Shown here one piece after another: positions 1 through 6,340 of a stretch of DNA of 10,634 nt. The position numbers were made by a program, and so were the translations under genes. This DNA is from Massilia sp. UBA2604 (GTDB lineage: Bacteria; Pseudomonadota; Gammaproteobacteria; Burkholderiales; Burkholderiaceae_D): positions 1-10,634 of the forward strand of contig DDKG01000114.1 of NCBI GenBank assembly GCA_002339265.1, in the 5' to 3' direction. A model generated the notes under the pieces. That model did not search any database, had not been told where the DNA came from, and saw only the letters and a program-made list of their open reading frames with translations. The first letter of the stretch is position 1, and the number at the start of each line of letters is the position of its first letter.

Positions 1-1218
1 CTGACCTTCCTGACCAGCAAACCGCACGGCGACTCGAAGATCTATCCGACCCACCCGCAATGGACGGCCGACGGCAAGTGGCTGGTGTTCCGCTCGCGCC
101 TGGCCGGCAGCGAGGCGCTGGCGGTGAACGAAGCGACGGGCGACCTGGTGCAGGTGACCGAGGGCGGCTACACCGGCATGCTGAACCTGGCGCAGAAGTC
201 GATGAAGCTGTACTACATGCGGAAAGCCGATACTGGACTGCAGATCGTCGAAACCGACCTGGCGCGGGTGCTGGCCGACAGCGCCGCCAAACGCATGCAG
301 CCGGCAGCGACTTACCAGCGCGTGGTCTCGAACCTGCCGGCCGAACTGGAAGCTGGCGGCGACCTCGCGCTCGACGCCGATGAAGAATGGGTTTATTTCA
401 AGGTCGGCCCGGGCCAGGCCGCGAAGCACCTGGCGCCGGGGACGAAGATCGAGCCGGCCTTCGGCCCGCGCAAGATGGGCGCTGGCCCGCAAGGCATCGC
501 GCGCCTGAACGTGCGCACGGGCGAGATCAAGCACGTGGTGTCGGTGCCGTTCCAGGTCGGCCACATCCAGGCCAATCTGTGGAATCCGGGCGAGATCGTG
601 TTCTGCTGGGAGACCGGCGGCAAGTCGCCGCAGCGCACCTGGACCGTGCGCGCCGACGGCAGCGGCTTGCGTCCGCTGTATCCCGAAGCGCCCTACGAAT
701 GGGTCACCCACGAGGCGGTGATCTCGAAGGACGAGGTGGCGATGGCCATCATGGGCCACCGCGCGATCCCCGGCGCGGCGGCAGCCGTGGCCGGTCCCGC
801 GACCGACGTCGGCGGCGCCAACCCGGGCCAGGACGACGGCTGGGGCGCCACCGGCACCCGCGAAAAGCCGACCGGCCTCGCCATCGTCAACCTGCGCACG
901 CGCCAGATGCAGATCGTCGGCCAGACCGAGTCGGGCAGCGGCCTGTGGCATGTGCACGGCTCGAGCGACGGCCGCTTCGCGGTCGGCGATGACTTCAGCC
1001 GCAGCGTCTACCTGATCGACCGCCGCAACCGCGAGATGATGATGCTCACCACCGGCCACAAGACCACCGCGGCCGACCATCCGCACCCGACCTTCAATGC
1101 CGACGGCACCCGCATCCAGATCCAGTCGGCCATGCTGTCCGAAGACGGCCGCTCGATGAATATCGTGGTGGTGCCGGTGCCGAAGGCCTGGCTCGAGCGC
1201 AGCTTCCCGGCGCGCTGA
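1..1218 (+). CDS. PL22-like oligogalacturonate lyase, 5' end outside window
   Basis: The frame is open from base 1 and stops at 1216-1218, so the N-terminus is cut off; compared with the roughly 390-residue Ogl family probably only a few dozen residues are missing. Repeated propeller-blade signatures (WTADGKWLVF near codons 21-30, FNADGTRIQIQS near 364-375) indicate a TolB/PD40-like beta-propeller. Compared from memory with Dickeya-type Ogl (PL22), the likely catalytic base is H237 (in WVTHEAV), with R212 (QRTW), and the metal-binding histidines correspond to H317 (LWHVHGSSDG), H360 and H362 (HPHPTF); codon 1 is base 1. Family enzymes cleave unsaturated or saturated digalacturonate by beta-elimination. 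Oddities are an Ala/Gly-rich insertion around codons 255-288 and Ala at codon 357, where a Gln metal ligand is expected. Whether it is secreted cannot be seen. It lies tail to tail with the rhamnose operon, which fits pectin use. Family call fairly confident, exact substrate uncertain. Confidence 0.72.
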   Translation: MTFLTSKPHGDSKIYPTHPQWTADGKWLVFRSRLAGSEALAVNEATGDLVQVTEGGYTGMLNLAQKSMKLYYMRKADTGLQIVETDLARVLADSAAKRMQPAATYQRVVSNLPAELEAGGDLALDADEEWVYFKVGPGQAAKHLAPGTKIEPAFGPRKMGAGPQGIARLNVRTGEIKHVVSVPFQVGHIQANLWNPGEIVFCWETGGKSPQRTWTVRADGSGLRPLYPEAPYEWVTHEAVISKDEVAMAIMGHRAIPGAAAAVAGPATDVGGANPGQDDGWGATGTREKPTGLAIVNLRTRQMQIVGQTESGSGLWHVHGSSDGRFAVGDDFSRSVYLIDRRNREMMMLTTGHKTTAADHPHPTFNADGTRIQIQSAMLSEDGRSMNIVVVPVPKAWLERSFPAR

Positions 1219-1232
1219 AGCAGACGTAAGAA

Positions 1233-1253
1233 CGGCCTGGCAATGCCAGGCCG
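1233..1253. terminator. Hairpin terminator between convergent lyase and rhaM
   Basis: A perfect 9-base-pair stem (CGGCCTGGC / GCCAGGCCG) with an AAT loop lies 15 bases after the lyase stop and 20 bases beyond the rhaM stop. On the minus strand the stem is followed by TTCTTACG, a moderately T-rich tail, so it should work better for the leftward rhaDIM transcript; on the plus strand the tail is only CGTGGTTC. The tail-to-tail arrangement suggests a shared bidirectional terminator. Confidence 0.65.
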
Positions 1254-1273
1254 CGTGGTTCGACCGATCCGGA

Positions 1274-1597
1274 TCAGGCCAGGTGGAACACCTGGGTCAG
1301 CGGCCACTCCTTCGGCCGGTTGCCCGGCTCAACCTCCATCAGGTCGGCCATGTAATCCCACCATTTGCGCATCACCGGGTGATCCGGCAACGGTCCGAGG
1401 TCGTGCCCCGGGTGCAGCTTCATCACCGCGAACAGGTCGAGCGTCGCTTCGTCCAAGAAGATCGCGTAGTCGTGGATTCCGGCGTTGCCGAGCAGCGCCG
1501 CCAGCTCGGGCCAGATGGCGTCGTGCCGGCGCCGGTACTCCGCCTCGTTGCCGGCCTTGAGCTTCATGCGGAAGGCGCGCGTGCTAGCTGCGGCCAT
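1274..1597 (-). CDS. rhaM: L-rhamnose mutarotase
   Basis: The 107-residue product matches the RhaM/YiiL family (about 104 residues), a small ferredoxin-like-fold enzyme that interconverts alpha and beta anomers of L-rhamnose so that the isomerase gets its preferred form. Visible landmarks are FRMKL at the first strand, the EYRRRHDAIWPEL block whose Tyr21 and His25 align with the E. coli Tyr18/His22 active-site pair, HDYAIFLD, and the Trp79-Trp80 pair in RKWWDYMADLM. It is the last gene of the leftward operon. Start choice: ATG at 1595-1597 lies 2 bases after the rhaI stop; a GTG at 1601-1603 in the same frame would give 109 residues and a 4-base overlap (GTGA) with rhaI. Neither has a clear Shine-Dalgarno sequence, so translation is probably coupled to rhaI. 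In rhizobia the mutarotase gene sits in the transport operon instead. Confidence 0.95.
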   Translation of the reverse strand: MAAASTRAFRMKLKAGNEAEYRRRHDAIWPELAALLGNAGIHDYAIFLDEATLDLFAVMKLHPGHDLGPLPDHPVMRKWWDYMADLMEVEPGNRPKEWPLTQVFHLA

Positions 1598-1599
1598 GG

Positions 1600-2895
1600 T
1601 CACACGATCCCGCTGCTGCTGGCGCCGGCCTTGACCGGACGCAGGCCGGCCACGCGGTCGCGGTAGCCGCTGGCGCGGTAGCAGGCCACCGGATCGGCGG
1701 CGCCGCCGGCGCGCACCCGCGCCATCGCCAGGATCGGACTGACGTCGGTGCGGAAGGCGCGCTTGAGCGTCTGCGCCGCCTCCAGCACATCATTCTGTTC
1801 CTGCAGGGCCGCCAGCGCGGCGCGGTCGACCAGCGCCGACTGCACGAAGGCACGCTGCACCTCGGCCGCGCTGCTCATCAGGCTCTCGATCGGATCCGTG
1901 ACGTTGTGCGACTGGTCCAGCATATAGGCCGGCTTGAAGGCGTCGCCCTCACGGCGGGCGGCGTCGGCCAGCTCGTTAAACACCAGGAACAGCTGGAACG
2001 GGTTGATCGAGCCGGAATCCAGGTCGTCGTCGCCATACTTGCTGTCGTTGAAGTGGAAGCCGCCGAGTTTACCGAACTGCGCCAGGCGCGCCACGATCAT
2101 CTCGATATTCGTGTTCGGCGCGTGGTGGCCCAGGTCGACCAGGCACTTGGCCTTCGGTCCCAGCTCGGTGGCGCAGGCGAAGCTGGTGCCCCAGTCGGCA
2201 ATGGTGGTGGCATAGAACGCCGGCTCGAACAGCTTGTGCTCGATGAACACGTTCCAGTCGGCCGGCAGCGCGGCGTAGATCTCGCGCATGCTGTCCAGGT
2301 AGCGCTCGAGCGCGCCGCGCAGATTGTGCTGGCCGGGGAAGTTGGCGCCGTCGCCGACCCACACGGTCAGCGCCTGCGATCCGATTGCGCGGCCGATCTC
2401 GATGCATTCGATATTGTGGGCCACCGCCTGCGCCCGCACCGCCGCGCTGGTGGACGTGAGGCTGCCGAATTTATAGCTTTGCTCCTGGCCCTGCTGGTCC
2501 TGGAAGGTGTTCGAATTGACCGCGTCGAAGGCCAGGCCCAGTGCCTGCGCCGTCTCGCGCAACTCTTTCGCATCGGTCGGCTTGTCCCATGGGAAGTGCG
2601 GCGACACGCTCGGCGTGGCGCGGGTCAGCTGGTGGATGACGGCGCAATCCTCCAGCTTTTCAAATACGTTGCGCGGCTCGCCGCGACCCGGGAAGCGCGC
2701 GAAGCGGGTGCCGCCGGTACCGGCGCCCCAGCTCGGCACCGCCACGGCGAAAGTCTGGGCCAACGCGGTCAGCTGGTCGATGTCCAGGCCGCGGCGCGCC
2801 AGCATGCCGCCCAATCCCTCGTAGTCGGCCTGCAGTTGCGCGTCCAGTTTGGCGTTCTGGTCCGCGACCAGGCCAGCGTCGATAACGCTTGTCAT
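1600..2895 (-). CDS. rhaI: L-rhamnose isomerase, Pseudomonas stutzeri/rhizobial type
   Basis: The 431-residue product is a metal-dependent TIM-barrel aldose-ketose isomerase that converts L-rhamnose to L-rhamnulose in the cytoplasm. Its length and residue numbering match the P. stutzeri enzyme as I recall it: structural-metal ligands Glu219, Asp254, His281 and Asp327, catalytic-metal ligands His257, Asp289 and Asp291, and Ser329 are all present (blocks VFIEHKLFEP, VDLGHHAPNTN, GFHFNDSKYGDDDLD and MLDQSHN). The type differs from E. coli RhaA and is found with DeoR/ABC-type rhamnose loci. The ATG at 2893-2895 is preceded on the minus strand by AAGGAGA (2901-2907), five bases away, which fixes the start. 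It is the middle gene of rhaD-rhaI-rhaM, 114 bases downstream of rhaD, and its stop abuts rhaM. No truncation or missing key residue is seen. Confidence 0.96.
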   Translation of the reverse strand: MTSVIDAGLVADQNAKLDAQLQADYEGLGGMLARRGLDIDQLTALAQTFAVAVPSWGAGTGGTRFARFPGRGEPRNVFEKLEDCAVIHQLTRATPSVSPHFPWDKPTDAKELRETAQALGLAFDAVNSNTFQDQQGQEQSYKFGSLTSTSAAVRAQAVAHNIECIEIGRAIGSQALTVWVGDGANFPGQHNLRGALERYLDSMREIYAALPADWNVFIEHKLFEPAFYATTIADWGTSFACATELGPKAKCLVDLGHHAPNTNIEMIVARLAQFGKLGGFHFNDSKYGDDDLDSGSINPFQLFLVFNELADAARREGDAFKPAYMLDQSHNVTDPIESLMSSAAEVQRAFVQSALVDRAALAALQEQNDVLEAAQTLKRAFRTDVSPILAMARVRAGGAADPVACYRASGYRDRVAGLRPVKAGASSSGIV

Positions 2896-2912
2896 TCTCG
2901 TCTCCTTGATGC

Positions 2913-2961
2913 CGGCGGCATACGCCGCCGATGACCGGTGACCCGACCACGAAAGGGTCGG
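2913..2961 (-). promoter_or_regulatory. Two tandem hairpins in the rhaD-rhaI intercistronic gap
   Basis: The 114-base gap between rhaD and rhaI holds two inverted repeats. Read on the transcribed (minus) strand they are CCGACC-7 nt-GGTCGG (2961-2943) and then CGGCGGC-GTAT-GCCGCCG (2930-2913), the latter ending 5 bases before the rhaI Shine-Dalgarno sequence. Neither has a T-run after it, so they look like mRNA-stability or processing elements rather than terminators. No second promoter was convincingly visible in this gap. Function is inferred from position only. Confidence 0.45.
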
Positions 2962-3009
2962 CGTCCCGGCTTGTTGTGATGTCTTGCTATCTTAGCGTAT
3001 CGGCCGTGG

Positions 3010-5118
3010 TCAACGGGTGAAGGCGGCCGCGTTGCCCGCATCCACGTTCAGGATGTTGCCGGTGCTCTTGCCCGACTTGTCGCTGGCGAAGAAGTAGACG
3101 GCTTCGGCGATGTCTTCGGGCAGCACCGCGAGCTTGAGCATGCTGCGCTTGCGGTAGAACTCCTCGACGTCGTCGGCCTCGATCTTGTTGGAGGCGGCGC
3201 GTTCTTCCTTCCACTTGCCGTCCCAGATGCGCGAGCCGCGGATCACGGCGTCCGGATTGACCACATTGACGCGGATGCCATGTTCGGCGCCTTCCAGCGC
3301 CACGCAGCGCGCCAGGTGCAGCTCGGCCGCCTTGGCGGTGCAGTAGGCCGAGGCGCCGGCGGATGCCACCAGGCCGTTCTTGCTGCCCACGAAGACCATG
3401 CTGCCGCCCAGGCCCTGCTGCTTCATGATGCGGAAGGCGGCGCGGGTAGCCAGGAAGTAGCCGGTAACCAGGATGTCCTGGTTCCGTTTCCAGATCTCGA
3501 GCGTGGTCTCGTCCAGCGGCGCCGCCGAAGCGATGCCGGCGTTCGAGATCAGCAGGTCGACGCCGCCGAAGCGCAGCGCCGCCGCTTCCAGGATGCCGGC
3601 CACCTCTTCTTCGCTGGTGATATTGGCGCGCACGGTGCCGATGCTGTCCTTGCCGCCGACCTTGGCCAGGTCCTTGCCGGCTTGTTCGAGTGCCTCGGCG
3701 TCGATATCGGTCAGCATCACGCAGGCGCCCTCCTGCAGCAACTGGCGCGCGACCGCCTGGCCGATGCCGCCGGCGCCGCCGGTCACCAGCGCGATGCGGC
3801 CGGCCAGGCTTTTCGGCTTGGGCATGCGCTGCAGCTTGGCTTCCTCGAGCAGCCAGTACTCGATGTCGAAGGCTTCCTGTTCCGGCAGGCCGACGTAGGT
3901 GCCGACGCCGTTCGCGCCGCGCATCACGTTGATGGCGTTGACGTAGAACTCGCCGGCGATGCGCGCGGTGGACTTGTCCTTGGCGAACGACAGCATGCCT
4001 ACGCCCGGGATCAGGTAGATGATCGGATTCGCGTCGCGGATCTTCGGGCTGGTGGCGCGCTTGCAGCGTTCGTAATAGGCGCTGTAGTCGGCGCGGTAGT
4101 CGGCCAGCGCCGTGTCCAGGCTCGCCGCCAGGCGTTCGAAGTCGGGTGCGGCCGGGTCGAAGTCCAGCACCAGCGGACGGATCTTGGTGCGCAGGAAGTG
4201 ATCGGGGCACGAGGTGCCCAGCGCGGCCAGCGGCGCCAGGTGGGCGCTGCTCACGAATTCGAGCACGGCGTCGCTGTCGTCGAAGTGACCGAGCTTGTAT
4301 TCGTCCTTGCTGATCTTGCCGCGCAGGAGCGGCATCAGACGCGCGGCGAGCGCCGCGCGCTCGGCTGCCGGCAGGACTTGCGTGGCCTGGCCGCCGAACA
4401 CCGGCTGCTGGATGTTCTGCGCCAGCCAATCCTCGGCGCGCTTGATGATCGCCAGCGTCGTCTCGTAGCACGACTGCGAGGTATCGCCCCAGGTGAACAG
4501 GCCGTGGCCTTCGAGAATGATGCCCTTCAGCTGCGGGTTCGCCTGCGACACGGCTTCGAGCTTCAGGCCCAGGTCGTAGCCCGGACGCTGCCACGGCAGC
4601 CAACCCAGTTCGCCTTCGAAGATCTTCGCGGTGAGCTCCTTGCTGTTCTTGCAAGCGGCGATCGCGATGCAGGCGTCGGGGTGCATGTGGTCGACGTGGC
4701 GGCGCGCGATATAGGCGTGCAGCGGGGTGTCGATACTGGCCGCGCGCGGGTTCAGGTTGAAGGTGCAGTGCGGCAGGTAGCCGACCATCTCGTCCTCGTG
4801 CTCGAGGCCGCGGTAACGCCCCTTGAGCGCATGCAGCTTGCTCATGTACAGGGTCGAGAAACCATCCAGCTTGATGCTGCCCAGGTCACCGCCCGAGCCT
4901 TTCACCCACAGCACTTCGACCTGCTCGCCCGACAGCGGATCCACCATGTCGATCTTGGCCGAGGTATTGCCGCCACCGAAATTGGTGATCCGCAGGTCGG
5001 AACCCAGCAGATTGGACCGGTACAACAGCAGTTCCGGCTCACTCAGCGTGGCCGCGACGGCTTCATCCCAGCGCGAGGTGATCGGTTCGCGCTGCTTCGT
5101 TTCGCTCAAAGCGCCCAT
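3010..5118 (-). CDS. rhaD: Bifunctional rhamnulose-1-phosphate aldolase / short-chain dehydrogenase
   Basis: The product (702 residues from ATG 5118) is a fusion. Residues about 30-260 are a class II aldolase/adducin domain with NFGGGNTS (46-53), KGSGG (73-77), the metal histidines H144 and H146 in DHMHPD, and H205 in EGHG. Residues about 438-700 are a classical SDR with TGGAGGIG (446-453), NAGI (526-529), Ser579 and the Tyr592-x3-Lys596 catalytic pair; Asp471 after the second strand suggests NAD rather than NADP. The first half splits L-rhamnulose-1-phosphate into DHAP and L-lactaldehyde; the second probably oxidises or reduces the lactaldehyde. Length fits the roughly 700-residue fusion family. 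The ATG at 5116-5118 has AGGAGA (5124-5129) five bases upstream; an in-frame TTG at 5121 is too close to it. An Asp (130) sits where FucA-type aldolases have the acid/base Glu. First gene of the leftward operon. The name rhaE is also used for such fusions. Confidence 0.94.
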   Translation of the reverse strand: MGALSETKQREPITSRWDEAVAATLSEPELLLYRSNLLGSDLRITNFGGGNTSAKIDMVDPLSGEQVEVLWVKGSGGDLGSIKLDGFSTLYMSKLHALKGRYRGLEHEDEMVGYLPHCTFNLNPRAASIDTPLHAYIARRHVDHMHPDACIAIAACKNSKELTAKIFEGELGWLPWQRPGYDLGLKLEAVSQANPQLKGIILEGHGLFTWGDTSQSCYETTLAIIKRAEDWLAQNIQQPVFGGQATQVLPAAERAALAARLMPLLRGKISKDEYKLGHFDDSDAVLEFVSSAHLAPLAALGTSCPDHFLRTKIRPLVLDFDPAAPDFERLAASLDTALADYRADYSAYYERCKRATSPKIRDANPIIYLIPGVGMLSFAKDKSTARIAGEFYVNAINVMRGANGVGTYVGLPEQEAFDIEYWLLEEAKLQRMPKPKSLAGRIALVTGGAGGIGQAVARQLLQEGACVMLTDIDAEALEQAGKDLAKVGGKDSIGTVRANITSEEEVAGILEAAALRFGGVDLLISNAGIASAAPLDETTLEIWKRNQDILVTGYFLATRAAFRIMKQQGLGGSMVFVGSKNGLVASAGASAYCTAKAAELHLARCVALEGAEHGIRVNVVNPDAVIRGSRIWDGKWKEERAASNKIEADDVEEFYRKRSMLKLAVLPEDIAEAVYFFASDKSGKSTGNILNVDAGNAAAFTR

Positions 5119-5129
5119 CAATATCTCCT

Positions 5130-5141
5130 AGTTGATTGTTT
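5130..5141 (-). promoter_or_regulatory. Candidate RhaR operator A, next to the rhaD ribosome site
   Basis: On the minus strand this reads AAACAATCAACT, a perfect 12-base match to the opposite-strand site at 5252-5263. It ends directly against the rhaD Shine-Dalgarno sequence (AGGAGA, 5124-5129), so a bound repressor would lie in the rhaD leader. Assignment to RhaR is inference from repetition and context. Confidence 0.45.
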
Positions 5142-5216
5142 TGTCATCGAATCGATGCGTCTCTTCCATGTCCTGCGTCCGCATGCTGTTCGAGCAGCGC
5201 TACGGCGTCGGCAGAC

Positions 5217-5246
5217 AGTAGAAAGCAGCGGCCCACAGGGTGTCAA
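5217..5246 (-). promoter_or_regulatory. Candidate sigma-70 promoter for rhaDIM
   Basis: On the minus strand a perfect -35 TTGACA (5246-5241) is followed after 18 bases by TCTACT (5222-5217, 4 of 6 matches to TATAAT). Transcription would start near 5210, giving a leader of about 90 bases before rhaD that contains operator A. Candidate operator B (5252-5263) lies just upstream of the -35. Chosen by eye; no start site data. Confidence 0.5.
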
Positions 5247-5251
5247 CGCGG

Positions 5252-5263
5252 AAACAATCAACT
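5252..5263 (+). promoter_or_regulatory. Candidate RhaR operator B, upstream of the rhaD -35
   Basis: AAACAATCAACT, the exact inverted copy of site A 122 bases away centre to centre. It lies 5 bases beyond the candidate rhaD -35 box, a position where a repressor could hinder RNA polymerase or form a loop with site A. The pairing is seen in the sequence; the binding protein is inferred. Confidence 0.45.
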
Positions 5264-5278
5264 TGCTGACCAAGTAGG

Positions 5279-5297
5279 AATCAATCACCGAGTTGAT
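5279..5297. promoter_or_regulatory. Candidate RhaR operator C, inverted half-sites
   Basis: AATCAATCACC (5279-5289) is followed by AGTTGAT (5291-5297), which gives an inverted repeat ATCAA-8 nt-TTGAT. AGTTGAT is also the core of site A, and TCAATCACC (5281-5289) is repeated exactly in inverted orientation at 5354-5362. It lies midway between the two candidate promoters. Confidence 0.4.
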
Positions 5298-5340
5298 CGA
5301 TTTGAGCGTTTGTGCGCTGCAGCGCGAGGAAATAATCAGT

Positions 5341-5362
5341 CAAATGATCATTTGGTGATTGA
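5341..5362. promoter_or_regulatory. Candidate operator D: 14-base palindrome plus GGTGATTGA
   Basis: CAAATGATCATTTG (5341-5354) is a perfect 14-base palindrome. It is flanked by AATCA (5334-5338) on the left and TGATT (5356-5360) on the right, which extends the symmetry imperfectly. The right flank GGTGATTGA (5354-5362) is the exact inverse of TCAATCACC at 5281-5289 and overlaps the candidate rhaR -35 box, a good place for autorepression of rhaRSTPQ. Confidence 0.5.
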
Positions 5363-5387
5363 CGATATTGCATCTAGAAACTACTCT
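5359..5387 (+). promoter_or_regulatory. Candidate promoter for rhaRSTPQ
   Basis: TTGACG (5359-5364, 5 of 6 to the -35 consensus) is followed after 17 bases by TACTCT (5382-5387), a weak -10 (3 of 6). The leader to rhaR would be about 85 bases. The spacing is ideal and the -35 overlaps operator D, but the weak -10 leaves this tentative. Confidence 0.35.
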
Positions 5388-5479
5388 TTTCGAACACCCC
5401 GCGATTCCTGCCCACAAGAGGCCTGGAACGACGGGTCCCATGCCGCACTCACCCAGACGGCTTACGGAGGAGACACAAT

Positions 5480-6340
5480 ATGGTGAATCACAAACGCCGC
5501 AAGCGTTTGCTGAAACTGCTTGCCGAGCACCAGTCGGCGACGGTCCAGCAGCTTGTCGAATGGCTCAACGCGTCCCCGGCAACGGTTCGGCGCGACATCA
5601 GCTGGCTCGCGGGACGCAATCTGCTCACCCGCACCCGGGGCGGCGCAGAAAACCTGCTGCCCAAGACGCGCCAGTTCCCGCTGACCAGCGAAACCTTCCA
5701 GAACAATATCCAGTGCTTTGCCTCGCGCAAGCGCGCTATCGCCCGCCATGCAGCCTGCATGTGCAACGACGGCGAGACGATCATCATCAATGGTGGCACC
5801 ACCACCTTCATGATGGCCGAGTTCCTCACCGAGAAGCAGCTCAAGATCCTGACCAACTCTTTCCTGATGGCCGAGCGCCTGCTGGTATCGAGCGAGAACG
5901 AGATCATCGTGCCGGGCGGCCGCGTCTACCGCGAGCAGAACGTCATCCTGTCGCCGTTCGATAACGACATCACCCAGCACCACTACGCCACCAAGATGTT
6001 CATGAGCGTCTACGGCCTGTCGCTGCTGGGCCTCATGGAAGCCGATCCACTGCTGATCCAGGCCGAGAAGCGGCTGATCAGCCAGGCCGAGGAACTGGTG
6101 GTGCTGGCCGACAGCTCGAAATTCGCGCGCAAGGCCGGCCTGATCCTGTGCGGCCTGGATCGCGTGTCCACCGTGATCACCGACACCGACGCCTCCGACA
6201 AGGCAGTCCAGCTGCTCGAGCAGTATGGCGTGAAGGTCGTCACCGTCGAACCCGACGGCGAGATGCCGGCGCTGCGCACCGCGCGCTACGGCCCCCAATA
6301 TGACTTGCAGTCCGCAGCCCTGATGGAGATTTCGCATTGA
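5480..6340 (+). CDS. rhaR: DeoR/GlpR-family repressor of rhamnose genes
   Basis: The 286-residue product has a DeoR-type winged helix-turn-helix at residues about 5-57, with the family hallmark SPATVRRDISWL (32-43) and wing RTRGGA (51-56), then a DeoRC sugar-phosphate-sensing domain at about 85-245, with NGGTTT (104-109), TNS (125-127), PGG (145-147) and ADSSKF (210-215). Family members are repressors released by phosphorylated sugars; the effector here may be rhamnulose-1-phosphate, which is inference. Context (divergent from rhaDIM, first gene of the transporter operon) matches the negative regulator RhaR of Rhizobium leguminosarum; it is unrelated to the AraC-type RhaR of E. coli. ATG 5480 follows GGAGGAGA (5466-5473) by six bases. 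It probably represses its own operon and rhaDIM through the sites in 5119-5479. The stop overlaps the rhaS start by four bases. Confidence 0.93.
   Translation: MVNHKRRKRLLKLLAEHQSATVQQLVEWLNASPATVRRDISWLAGRNLLTRTRGGAENLLPKTRQFPLTSETFQNNIQCFASRKRAIARHAACMCNDGETIIINGGTTTFMMAEFLTEKQLKILTNSFLMAERLLVSSENEIIVPGGRVYREQNVILSPFDNDITQHHYATKMFMSVYGLSLLGLMEADPLLIQAEKRLISQAEELVVLADSSKFARKAGLILCGLDRVSTVITDTDASDKAVQLLEQYGVKVVTVEPDGEMPALRTARYGPQYDLQSAALMEISH

Larger units (their letters stand above)
5119..5479. other. Divergent control region between rhaD and rhaR
   Basis: This is the only gap over 300 bases. I see no convincing gene in it; the open frames crossing it are extensions of antisense frames. It is visibly richer in A and T than the coding DNA on both sides and carries the start signals for both operons, several copies of a CAATCA(A/C)C-like sequence in both orientations, and perfect palindromes at 5145-5157 (CATCGA-A-TCGATG), 5314-5325 (GCGCTGCAGCGC) and 5341-5354. 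This is the expected place for RhaR operators and perhaps a global regulator. The individual sites are listed separately. Confidence 0.85.

Noticed and set aside
2987..4654. Minus-strand open frame of 555 codons overlapping rhaD in another frame
   Set aside because: Arg/Gly-rich low-complexity translation and full overlap with rhaD mark it as a frame shadow.
3280..5277. Long plus-strand open frame of 665 codons opposite rhaD
   Set aside because: It is antisense to a clearly recognised gene; its Arg/Ala/Gln-rich composition is typical of a reverse-complement frame in GC-rich DNA, and it matches no family I know.
5136..5486. Possible small protein in the rhaD-rhaR gap
   Set aside because: No ribosome site before its ATG, no family resemblance, and it runs through promoter and operator sequence.
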